In this document: positions 43,954 to 57,200 of the stretch, piece by piece
Layout: each line of letters starts with the position of its first letter
Position numbering within the stretch: position 1 is the first letter of the stretch
Assembly (NCBI RefSeq): GCF_037325665.1
Contig: NC_090246.1
Coordinates: 38,935,786-38,999,785 of the forward strand
Direction of reading: 5' to 3'
Source of the DNA: Littorina saxatilis
Lineage: Eukaryota > Mollusca > Gastropoda > Littorinimorpha > Littorinidae
Length of the DNA stretch: 64,000 nt
Made by a program: the position numbers and the translations under genes
Notes under the pieces: generated by a model
Database searches by the model: none
The model's input: the letters and a program-made list of their open reading frames with translations, nothing else
Told to the model about the DNA's origin: nothing

Positions 43954-46293
43954 CTGGGGAGATAAAATAAGACTGTTACTGGTTCTGTTAGAACAGCAGG
44001 GTACAAACAAGTTTCAGCATGAAAATCCTGAAAAAAGTAAATGTGGTATGTATATATACACGTCCTTAAAATTCAAGGACAGCTATATCAATCTGTCCCA
44101 ATACATGTAGTTCGTGTGATAAGAAAACAGATAACAACCGTTTTTACGTCAATTAATTATGCCTCAGGTCAGCAATCTTTTTTCTTATCAAACTCATTAA
44201 TCATCACTGGTGAAACTAGTCTCACCTATTTAGTGATGATTGAAGATCTATAATTAGTTTTGTTCTCTTGGTAACAGTATAGTTACCTGGAATTGTGACT
44301 GCAGCTGATTCTAATAATGCAACAGGATTGTGAGCTCAACATTACCAGGGACCTATATTTAGAGGTCTATGAGTATGACATTACTCAATACATGTCCGGT
44401 CTGTCATTTATTTATTACTTTAACAATTTTTCTATTCATAGGCTTCTTGTTGTTTTCATATTACAAAGTTATGTAACTTTTATGAATATGTAAATAAAAC
44501 ATCGTTTGAACCAATAGACGTCCAAAAAATAGTAAGCCAAACTGTAATACGAAAGTAGTGAGAGAGATATATAGATAACACAAAACAGCATACCGGTACA
44601 GCCAAAATGTCGTCTGCTAGTGCTACAAGTATCAGTACAATGTGACAAACATGCCAAAGGTGAATTTTTGATCGTTTACACCAGATTTATAGAAAACTGC
44701 TGCCCCATGAAAGTACAGAAACGGACATTTCACGATGACGAAACCGCAAGCAACATAACACGTGTTCCACGTATTATGACATATCATGAAAGTAAGAAGA
44801 AAGGCTGCTTTCGAACCTGCCATCGACATCGTTATCTGTGACTGGTGAATAACACGGATCTGCAAAATGTTTCACGTCATCTTCAGGAAAGTTCCGGGAG
44901 ACTCTAGGGCTGTATCACATATATAAAGATGTACTGGTGGGCTTTTCCCTGAGTTGCTTATTGTCCTGTACTACATAACCTGTTGTGCTTGTTGACAACA
45001 TCCATTCACATCCCTTCCACCATTCTTGCAGTCGTCAAGTGGCTGAGACAGCCGGATGGCACAGGGGAGGTAACTGTCACATAGAATAAGTTTCTTTGGA
45101 GATAACCTCCCTTTGCAAAAATGTTTCTGTGTTGCGGGCGTGTCAAAACTAAACAAAAGCAGACAATACCACAAAAAGAATGTAAAAACACACAAATAAT
45201 ATTTCATGACAAAACACGCACACAAACACAATAAAAAAGACAAAACACGCACACAAACACAATAAAAAACAAACAAGAAAGGTAAGTTGTTGGAACGTGT
45301 GTTATTGACAAAAATACGTTGCATTCACAAATATATCGACCCAACGGATAGTGCACAGACAAACAATTAGTTAAGAAATCATGATGGAATTTTCTACCAC
45401 CTGCCTCGAAGCCGCAAGCGAATGAATGTCACTTACAATAAGTTATTGTTTTTAGATTTATTCACACAAACACAGAAAATAAAAACCAAAAACAACCACA
45501 AGCTGAAAAATATAGAGCAATATATAAAAAAGCAGTTTCAGTTAAATACTTTATTGATGTTGAACTTCAAAGCCATTGGCACATTTATACCAGCATGACA
45601 GTTTAAAGCAAATACACATATGTATACAGTTTTACAAAATAGCTTTATTCCTGGAGAAAAAAAAAAAAGAGACCAACACATCTTGTTGACCAATTTACCC
45701 ATCAACATTTTTAAAAAACCAACCACACATACACAATGAAACACAATCCCCTCCCCTCAAACAAATTAAATATATATACATGTATCATGTTTTTTTAAAG
45801 TCACCTTCATAACTGCGAACATTAGCAGAGTTGCCTTGCAATAATTTTCAGGCTTGTTCACCTTCACCTAGCTGCTTACATATGATTAAAACCTGCAGTA
45901 TTTTGAAATTAAAATACAAGTGTATTTTTCAGAATGAATTGACATACTCTTTGACTCTGATTGTTCTAGATTTTGCACATACACACACTCTCTGAGACTC
46001 TGTGAGTGTGTGTCTCTCTCTCTCTCAATCTTTCTCCCTCACACTTACACACACACAGAAAATAGTTCTATTTCTATTACTGCTCACATGTATGACTATA
46101 TGCATGAGGGCATATATTTTGGCATTCTACATATATTTCTGTAATTACACTAAATGCAACATGCATTGATCGGCCATTGAGTGCACCACACATTACAGTA
46201 ATGCTGAGCTCATTTTCACTTATGCAAAATAACAACACAACCACCCTCACCATTTCCAACATTGTTCTCATTTCGTTTTCAGCACTCAAACAA
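43954..46293. other. Region between ADPRM and ALG12
   Basis: It holds the unseen ADPRM 5' exon and the ALG12 3' UTR. Minus-strand AATAAA motifs near 45550 and 45641 could end ALG12. A duplicated 30-bp segment of ACACGCACACAAACAC type lies at 45209-45270. Confidence 0.4.
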
Positions 46294-49200
46294 CTATTCC
46301 TCAGTCAATCTCTTTAAGATCCACAAAGTGTCTTTCGTTTTCACAGTCAAAAATGGGAATGTTTTGCATGAGATTCCAAGACCATCATAAGAGGAAACAG
46401 TGTCCAAAACAGAGTGTGTGGAAATGTAGGGCTCCAGCTCGGATCGATTCTCTGACAGAACACCCACCATCAGATGAGAAAAGGATAACATTTCTGCACC
46501 ACCAGGAGGCAAGTCTTCTGTTTTGTTGTATCTGAAATCAGAGCAGTGGAACATAATTATACTTCAGAAAAAAAGGTGAAAAGCAAATAGTTTTTACTTA
46601 TTCCACATTAAAAGTTCTTCGGTGTAACTCAATCCTTATCATTCAAAAGGATAAGAAAAACAACATAAGTGCAACACAACCTTCCCAGCTGTTTGTTATT
46701 GAAGAAGAAATGGAAAGCTATGTCTGCTCAAAAACAAACCCTATCGCCTAAATCATGTAAATAATTATTCTTTAAATATATGTAACGAATACACTGATCC
46801 AGTTACACACCACACACATGCACACACACACACACTTTGGAACGTCTCTTTCAAACAGAATTCCCAGAATCTTGTCAACATTTTTTTTACCTCCACGAGT
46901 CTCTGAGCTGAGTGAAGCGAGAAACGCCAGTCTGGGCAGTGTAGACATCAATGTGTACGTTTACATCTGAAGAAAAAAAACATGAAAAATTACATTGTAC
47001 CTTTTATTTTAATAGTAGTATACATATCAATCTGTTCAAGTAGTATGGGGTAGTTAATAATATTCTAAAAAGTACATAAAGTCTACAGCACAACAATTCT
47101 ACACAAAACAATAACAAAGATTTTGGTATCCAGACACTGCAAGCACTGATTGACGTACAGAATAGTTTTACTGCAGTTTAAATATATTATGGTACAGTCG
47201 AACCTGCCCTGGCGACAACCTTTCAATTATGATCACCTGACCACAACTACTACCCAAAAGGATCCCTGATGCATTTTTCTTTATAATTCACCTTTCCATA
47301 GCGACCACTTGTCTCTAACAACCACTTTTGGTCATTCCCTTGAGTGGTCGTTATAGACAGATTCAACTGTATTTTCAACACAAAAGGCAGCAGATCATTC
47401 TTTACCTGTAGGACAGAAAATAAGAAGAGGAGTTCAACAAGTCGCGTAAGGCGAAATTACTACATTTAGTCAAGCTGTGGAACTCACAGAATGAAACTGA
47501 ACGCACTGCATTTTTTCACAATGACCGTAGTCCGCCGCTAGTGCAAAAGGCAGTGAAAGTGACGAGCCTGTTCATTAATTTAAAAAAAAAAAATTAATCT
47601 ATATTAATTTAATAAAAATTAATTTTAAAAAAATATTAATTTATATTAATTTAATAAAAAAATAAAAAAATTTGAAAGTGACGAGCCTGTTCATTTTAAA
47701 GGTAGCGGTTGCGTTGTGCTGTATAGCACGCTTTACTGTACCTCTCTTCGTTTTAACTTTCTGAGCGTGTTTTTAATTTAAACATATCATATCTATATGT
47801 TTTTGGAATCAGGAACCGACAAGGAATAAGATGAAATTGTTTTTAAAACGATTTTGGAATTTAATTTTAATCATAATTTTTATATTTTTAATTTTCAGAG
47901 CTTGTTTTTAATCCGAATATAACATATTTACATGTTTTTAAAATCAGAACATGATGAAGAATAAAATAAAAGTAATTTTTGATCGTTTTATAAAAAAATA
48001 ATTTTGATTACAATTTTCAGATTTTTAATGACCAAAGTCATTAATTAATTTTTAAGCCTCCATGCTGAAATGCAATACCGAAGTCCGGCCTTTTTAAAGA
48101 TTGGCCAAAATTTCAATCAATTTGATTGAAAAATGAAGGTGTGATAGTGCCGCCTTAACTTTTACAAAAAGCCGGATATGACGTCATAAAAGACATTTAT
48201 CGAAAAAATGAAAAAAACGTCTGGGGACTCTCATGTAAAATTTCATAAAGATCGGTCCAGTAGTTTAGTCTGAATCGCTCTACACACACACACGCACAGA
48301 CACACACACACACATACACCACGACCCTCGTCTCGATTCCCCCTCTATGTTAAAACATTTTAGTCAAAACTTGACTAAATGTAATAAAAAGTGAGGAAAA
48401 TTGTCTCAGTAAGATGTAAAATACACTGGCAGACCGACAAATAGCCCGGTAGACGGGCAGAAAGATAGACCAACCGGACATATGAATAGGCAGACAGATG
48501 AATGGAAGGATGGATGGATGATAATCGAACAGATTGGTGCATGTGCACAGTGCAGACTGGAGGAGGGACTAATAGGAGATGAGCAAAAACATTTTTACTG
48601 ACAAAACTACGATCCATCAATCATTTGGCGCTTTACCATTCCTCTGCTGCTCTATCTTGTGAAGAGAGGCCATGGTCTGGCCCCCTGGGTAATTGTGGTG
48701 AGCAATATAAAGGAAGAAAGATGTTCCGGCCACGTTCAGCGCCAGCAGACCCACCAAGACCAAAGCTGAGAGTGACCGCAACAGTGATTTTGACCGATTT
48801 CGCCATCTAGATGAAACAGACAGACAATAACTTAAACTCATTATTCAAAGCAATGGTCAACTTAAACAGAAGTCTCCCCCATCACTGAGAAACTCTATGT
48901 ACAGAGATGACAACTTCATAAAAGGTTTTTCTCTCCATTTTGTCAATGTTTAGGTGAATTGTCTTTATTTTGGGTATGTGCATGTAGCACAAAGACTGGA
49001 CTTGGAGAGAATTAAGCACCTGAAGTTGAACTGCTACTGCGTAAACACACTATCAGTCAAAAAAGAGGCCATGTACCCTTTAGCATATGTAATGAGATTT
49101 ATTATCCTGTGTTAACACACACACACACACACACACACAAACCAATCAGCAAATCAAGACACCTACATGTTAGCAGCAGCACAAGCAGCGACAGCGTTGA

Positions 49201-52200
49201 ACACTGGAAAGGTGTAGATGATGAACCTCAGCTCTTTGTGCGGCAGGAAAGAGTAGATCAAGATGTACGCAACGGCGGGCCAGCACAGCATGAAAGCTGG
49301 TCCAGAATTCACACAGCCCACGGGCACCAGTAAAAACGCTCCCAGTAAAGCTCTTGGCAAGACGGAATAGAAGTACCACAGAAATGGTGATGTCTGGATC
49401 AAGTTAAGGGATTAAAAATTAAAAAAAAAAAAAAAATGCAGAGAAAGAGAGAAAAAAGAATATATCTACTAAAGTAAAAGACAACAACAAGAACAACATA
49501 AAAACACATAGAAATAAAGGAAACCCCAAAACAATTATTTTGTTATTGTATCCCACCATTGCCGGCGCAGTGGCGTGGTGGTAAGAGGTCGGCCTCCTAA
49601 TCGGGAGGTCGTGAGTTTGAATCCCGGTCGCTGCCGCCTGGTGGGTTAAGAGTGGAGATTTTTCCGATCTCCCAGGTCAACTTATGTGCAGACCTGCTAG
49701 TGACTTAACCCCCTTCGTGTGTGCACGCAAGCACAAGACGTACCAAGTGCGCACGGAAAAGATCCTGTAATCCATGTCGGAGTTCGGTGGGTTATGGAAA
49801 TACGAAAATACCCAGCATGCCTACTCAACGAAAGCGGAGTGAGCTGACTATGCTCTCAGAGTATAGTGTGGGGAACCCAAATGGGCAAACGAGCTCACAC
49901 GTAACCAGACAATTCTGGAACGCTGAAGAAGAAGAAGTATCCCACCGATACATTCCCAAAACATTTCTATATGTTTGACTTTGTTTCATCCCCACCTTCA
50001 GACCGAAAACATGATCAAGCAACAGTGCAAAATTCAATCAATAAATGTTTCAAAAGACTGCATGGCATACACTTGTATTGTGCAATGTTCTTGTAAAAAT
50101 AACTGCAGAATTTATTCATTAATTATTAAGTCTGTTTGCATACATTCAACTGTGTTACGAAAGGATACGCCCCACTGTGAGCTTTTGTTCAGGTAGACGT
50201 TGAACCATAGCACCTCTCCCTCTGGCCACAGGTAGCGTTGCCAGAATACCGAGTCCACCAGCACTGTCATGCCTAAAAATGATCTCATTTTATTACACCC
50301 CCGGTATAGGGGTGTGTTTACACCCCCGGTATAGGGGTGTGTATAGGATTCGGTCGATGTGTTTGTTTGTTTGTTTGTTTGTGTGTTTGTGTTCGCATAT
50401 AGATCTCAAGAATGAACGGACCGATCGTCACCAAACTTGGTGAACAGGTTCTATACATTCCTGAGACGGTCCTTACAAAAATTGGGACCAGTCAAACACA
50501 CGGTTAGGGAGTTATTGGTGGATTAAGATTCTACAAGGACTTATAGAGGGACATATTAATGGTCAAAGGGAAATAACCTTCTCAGTTGGTGGCAGTGAGA
50601 ATGGTTATTTCCCTTTGACCAACGGGGGTGTTTTTCCTACCTCGGAGGAATTTCTTGTTTTATGTTGTACTCTATTATCAGGGCCTAGCATTGGAAAAAG
50701 TGAGTTCAGCTTACAAAGGCGGGGGTCTGGGGAAGCCCCCCGAAGTTGAAGATTTTTTAGAGATTTTTTTTACCTAAAATGACCCCCCCCCCCAAAAGAA
50801 GATTGAGCAACTAAATTATGCCTTCACAGAAATAGCAACCTTTCGGAGCCATAGTCCGTATCGGCACATTACTTCTTCTGACTTGCCTTCCGCCTTCGGA
50901 ACGAAATCCAGCCATTCCCACTTCCAGGAATACCTGGATTCTTTCTCACTGAATGGCTGACCACGTTCAACAATGTCGCTTCGAGACATTATTTCAAGTC
51001 TAGAGCCACAAAACACCGGCACAAAGCATGCTCGCGCGATGCCAGAGGAAGTGCGTGCTCAAGGAAACTGTCAAACCGATTGAGAATTGAACCGAACGGC
51101 GCACAAAACGAAAGCCGGGACTGTTTGGGTTTACCGTTTGGGAATAACAGATTTTTGCATTTCGGCGTACACCAAATCGTATTCCGCGTACTGGAGATGT
51201 TATTTCGGCGTAAAGTACGCCGATTGGCTTACAATGCTAGGCCCTGTATTATCTTATTATTCTGGTAATAACAGCACTCTTAAAACTGTGAGAAAAAAAA
51301 AGAATATGGATGCTTTCCATAGTATCTAATACATTTCATTTAATAGTTTAATTGTGTTTCATACTTTACCATCTTCTTCCTGGGAAATTCTGGTGGCTTT
51401 CTCTGAGGGGAAGGATAGCAGCAACTAAAGCTGTGCTAGTGCAACCCAGGTGTGAGCATTTAGGTGTAATCTGAATAGCCGACGTCTTCAACGTGCCATG
51501 GGGGCGACACTGGATGGGACATGAACACTGTCTCAAAGTCATCACATGAAGTGGACCTGTGTCTGTCCCAGCCTGGATTCGAACCTGCGACCTGACACCT
51601 ATTTCGCAGAGGCAATAACTGCTTGCGACTAGCCTAGCTCTTGCTATGCAAGACAGTGAGGGTGTATACGAACCAATTTTGGGCATGCCAGACCAGATTT
51701 TAAACACGATTGGTTGATATCAAAAGAATCAACTGCATTCGTCGCTGAACGGCCATGGACAGCCAGGGATCTGCAGCTGCGCAGCTGCAATGTTTTCTCG
51801 CAAAGTGAGCACTCCTCAGAGACACTTGCCTGTAACTCTCTCCAAATCCTAGCCTTCCTCCAAAAATGCTACTTCCTAGCTTCACTCGCCAAATCTCAAG
51901 GCTGATAAACAAAGATCCCAAGTCAAGTGCTGCAGACAGGTTTCACAGTCTTCAGAGTCGGGTATGTCCCTGACTTTGATATTAAATAAAATGTTTCGTT
52001 TTGTTTAGTCGTGAATTTTCACTGGTCTGTGTCGAATGTCTTCGGAATTTACATATGAAAAATAAACTTTGATCGAATTTAAGTCAAGTTTGTATTCCCC
52101 ACCAGCGAAAAAGGTAGGTCGGTCGTGAGAAATGAGACAGACACGATTTCCCTTTTTAGCCACATTGCAATAGACAAAGGCACCAGTACAAAAACACACA

Positions 52201-54093
52201 AAGAAATCCAGTGAAAAGTACATTAGAAACCAAAGAACAGAGATAGATGAACACACTTAGTTAAAAAAAACAATGAATGTGTTATATGTTTAGTCGATAC
52301 AATCGCATGTGAAGTAAACAGTCTTTTTTCTAAATGTGTCTGTCTCAAAATCGTTAATTACAAATCTGTTCAGTTGGAATGGCTGTTAAAAGGTTTGGAC
52401 GTAACATGCTTTTAATAAGTAGCAATTTCCATCAAATCACGACATGAAAGGGTTTTGAAAGGCTAACTACGGCTTATTCTACTTGCGCTTGGTCATTTTG
52501 TCACTCGGGCAAGGTGTCTGTCTCATTTTTTCTCACGACCGCCCTGCAGACAAATCGTCTGTTATAACCGCCATACACAGCAAATTGTCATGATGCAACC
52601 AATTTTACACTTCCTATCCGTTGTCAGGCAGATAATCAACTGGCTGACTAAAGAATTTTTCGGCATGTGTTTATTTCAGAGCACGTTATTTACTGTCTAG
52701 TAACTCGGGCAAGGTGTCTGTCTCATTTTTTCTCACGACCGCCCTGCAGACAAATCGTCTGCTATAACCGCCATACACAGCAAATTGTCATGATGCAACC
52801 AATTTTACACTTCCTATCCGTTGTCAGGCAGATGATCAACTGGCTGACTAAAGAATTTTTCGGCATGTGTTTATTTCAGAGCACGTTATTTACTGTCTAG
52901 TCACTCGGGCAAGGTGTCTGTCTCATTTTTTCTCATGACCGTCCTGAAGACAAATCGTCTGCTATGACCGCCATACACAGCAAATTGCCATGATGCGACC
53001 AATTTTATACTTCCTATCCGTTGTCAGGCAGATGATCAACTGGCTGACTAAAGAATTTTTCGGCATGTGTTTATTTCAGAGCACGTTATTTATTGTCTGT
53101 CTCTGAAAACCTTGAATTCTCACGACCGCCCGGCACTATTGACGGTCATTTCTTACCAAATGTTAAGCAGATTCATTTGTAAAATAACAACATTCAGTGA
53201 CTGTGTCTGATCAACGCCAGTGTTTTTTTTCAATCCTTGAATGCACTGCATTGTGAATGTTGTGGTCAAGTGAGAGTTTTATAGACATCGCCGTACGTTT
53301 TTCAACACTTTGATGACGTCAGACAGCAGATTGAAAACGTTCCAACTTGGAAAGAGAGCCAGTCACGATCATATAATCGTAGGGAATCAATAGTTGCTTT
53401 GTTTATTAACTTTCAACTGAAGTGCTTTTAAAAGTTTGATTTTTGTCATTGTTATTGTTGCATATGTGCGTGCGTACGTGCGCGCGCGCCTGTCAGTGTG
53501 GAAGAGTGTAGGGTAAGTGTATCCAATTCCGACCGACTTCGGGGATACCTAAATCCGACCGATTTTCCAAGTCACTAATGATGAGGTTCACACGTCATCC
53601 CAACAGAAAGAATGCCATTCATACAAGGGCCATTCATGAACGGTTGATGACGCGACGTCACGAACCAATCGTTTCGTCACGAGAGTTAATTGCGTCATCT
53701 GCACCGCGGCGCGAAATGTGCCTTCGCCATACGTTTCTTGCAAAGGGTGAGATAATTTGATGAACAGAGTTGTGTTTCTTTTACATGGATGTTAATAAGT
53801 GTTTTTGGAAGAATAATGTTATGGTTCTGACTAAATCTCATTGTACTTTTTAATCGAAAAGGGGAAAATCTTATCGGTCGTGATTAGATACCCAGTTTTT
53901 GAGAGAGTATTTAAATCCGACAACAACGCAGATAATACAAAACGCTGCACAAAATCCCAGTGAAACCATTCATTGTTTACGTTTATGACTTGAAAAAAGC
54001 ATATGAACAAGGAAACATATCAGATGATGTATTATCTAGCTGTGTGTGTGTGTGTGTGCGTGTGCGTGCGGCCGAGCGTTGTGCGCACGTGTT

Positions 54094-54153
<60 letters not shown>

Positions 54154-54220
54154 TGCGTGCGTGTGTGTGTGTGTAAGCGTGCGCGCGAGCGTTGTGCGCA
54201 CGTGTTCGTTTGTGTTAGCT

Positions 54221-54262
<42 letters not shown>

Positions 54263-57200
54263 TGTTGATGCGTGAGTGTTGATGCGTGCGTACTTGCATG
54301 TGTGCGTGCGAGAGGGGTTGGGTTTTCTTATGTGTGCAGAGTAGTTGTTGTAGAAAATGCAAGACATTAAGGTTCAGTCTGTAGTGGATATACTGGGACA
54401 GCGTCCATGTACTATGCCACAGTTCAGTCTGTAGTGGATATACTGGGACTGCGTCCAGGTACTATGCCACAGTTCAGTCAGTAGTGGATATACTAGGACT
54501 GCGTTAAGGTACTCTGCCACAGTCTTTGCCGTGACGTCATTTCCGTTTTTGTGATAGTTGAGGCGGACCTGTTAAGTAATCTTTGATTAAGTCGGGACTT
54601 TGATATTGCATTTGAGCCAGGTAGCTTGAAAATAAGTGAATTAGTTCGCTCATTAAAATTGTCATCAAAAACGAATATTTCATTACAGATTCAAACACTA
54701 CTGCATTGTACTTCTTATCTTCTCCTGATTTAAAAAATATATATACATATGTTATGTTTACTTTAACAAGAAGAGCAAACGCTCGATCGAGTCACTTTCG
54801 CAGTTCTGAATATTATATGAGGCATCAGATGGACAGGAAGAAATTGCTATTCACAACACAATGAGTCACGTTCACATAAAATTTGAGCCCGGTCACTTTT
54901 ATAGTTTCCGAGAAAAGCCCAACGTTAAGTTGTGTGTTGCCGAACAGAAAAGGCTAGTTATCTCCCTTGTTTTTCTGATAACGTTCGTAAAAGGCTACAG
55001 ATGTAAATACTTTGATGTAAAGAATAATCCTACAAAGTTTCAATCACATCCGATGAACTTTGTCAAAGATATAAAATGTCTAATTTTTCCTTTGACGCTG
55101 ACCTGTGACCTTGAAAAAGGTCAAAGGTCAACGAAACCATCGTTAAAGTGTAGAGGTCATTTACTTTGATGTAAAGAATAATCCTACAAAGTTTCAATCA
55201 CATCCGATGAACTTTGTCAAAGATATAAAATGTCTAATTTTTCCTTTGACGCTGACCTGTGACCTTGAAAAAGGTCAAAGGTCAACGAAACCATCGTTAA
55301 AGTGTAGAGGTCATTGGAGGTCACGACTAAACAAAATATGAGCCCGATCGCTTTGATAGTTTCCGAGAAAAGTCCAACGTTAAGGTGGTGTCTACGGACG
55401 GCCGGCCGGCCGGCCGGACAGACTAACACTGACCGATTACATAGAGTCACTTTTTCTCAAGTGACTCAAAAACGCGTTCAGAATTAAAGAAAACAGGTTG
55501 AGTATGCTTCGCGGAGATGAGTGTGATCCGTGACGGTTTTCGGGTATGGTTAGCCGAGACTATCTGAATTTAGTCTCGCCGATCGGACTGTTTTTTTTTT
55601 TAGTTTATCCTTCAATTTGATGCCTATAGATTGACTACATGTTTTTATATCGCTTTACGCGACTTGTTTTGCATTTCGTCAAGTTATGAAATGTATTATA
55701 AAATTTGGTACATAACATTCTAAAAATTGCAAATAACAATAACACTTTTGATTACAGATTCAAAAGTTATTGCATTGTATCCTTTGGATTTCCTGGATCC
55801 CAATGTATAAACAGATATGTCATGCTTAGTGTGAAAATCTGCTCAAATGAGAAAAATCGCCCGTTTTGTTCATATGCTTCGCGGAGGCAACCCGTCTCGG
55901 TCTTCTGGTTTCGGCTAGCCAAATCTCACTAGCATTGTTAATGACTCGTCCCTGATTCCAATGTTGATCTTTTAGTTTCAAACCAACGAAATGTTTTATT
56001 ATCGCTTCACATGACTTGTTCTGTATATTTTTTTTCGCTGTCATGATGTCACCATTTAGAGGGTAGGGTTACATTTTCAGGTATTTATTCCCCAAGAATA
56101 TGCCCAAAAAATTCCAAACTCGTTTTTTTCTATTGGTCAATGATTCTACTTTTTTTTTAAAGTGAGAAATGGAGTGCAATTAACATTGTTACTTTTGAAG
56201 GTATGCTCATGACGTGCATCACAGCGAAATAGCAGTTCAGAAGAACGGAATTCCCATAATTAGTCCTTATTTGCTGCTTTTTTCACTGAGCTCGGAAATG
56301 ATATTTTGCTTGCATTGTTATTGCTTAATTTATTAAAGCCTCTGGACAATATTCTTTGAATAAATCGTTACCCAATTCTGTTTACGTCTATCCCTTTGTT
56401 TGATAGAGTACTGTAACAAGCTATCACATTATGTCGACAAGAATGCGTCTCCATACAAGTTTTTGTCTTGATTCCATCCAGGAGGATGTGAGGCTTTAAT
56501 AAAAACACTATTTCAAAGATCTCTGTCAAGATTGATTTTGTTGAAAAAAAAGGAAGTCTGTGATTGAAGATTGTGAAACCTGCCTGCACCAATGGAGCTA
56601 CCTGCAAACTTCCAAAAATCGATCCACGCTGTCATGTCTAAAACTCGATCGCTCAGTTCACCCGCTCACAAATTGACTTCTCATATTGGCATTCATTTCT
56701 GCTCTTCTGATATGAAAGTTCAAACAAGGAGTTACCTAATTCACTTACCTATTTAACCAAGCATCAATGGTTTTCTAATTATCAAACTAAGGTTTGTATG
56801 GGCAGGTCCACAACATACACCCAGCATTGTTCTCAAGTCTTGGTCTTCCATCACTGATGTATAAATTTCTGCATGCTTATACAGAAAACGACATAAAATG
56901 TGTTTTGCAACATATTCATCTAACTTACACATAATCGTGAACTTTTGACTGCAACTTTACTGTTGATTTTCACACTTCCCAACAAATTACATTTACCTAG
57001 CAACACTACTGCAGCAGGAATGGCGTTCTTGATGATCTCAAGTATGGCAGCAAATCGGCCCCGCAGCAGATCAGCCAGAACAAAGAGACCCAGGAATATC
57101 AGTGTCTCAAAGCGGAAGATAAGTGCTGCCGCCCCTGCAGTCCAGGCAAACATTGCGTACCGCTGTCGTAGCCAGCAGGCCAGAGCTGTAAGAACTGAAA

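Noticed and set aside
49560-49640. Candidate tRNA gene
   Set aside because: It is the head of SINE SA copy 1, flanked by target duplications.
53578-53760. 60-codon basic frame in ALG12 intron 5
   Set aside because: Short, arginine-rich by local composition, no family match.
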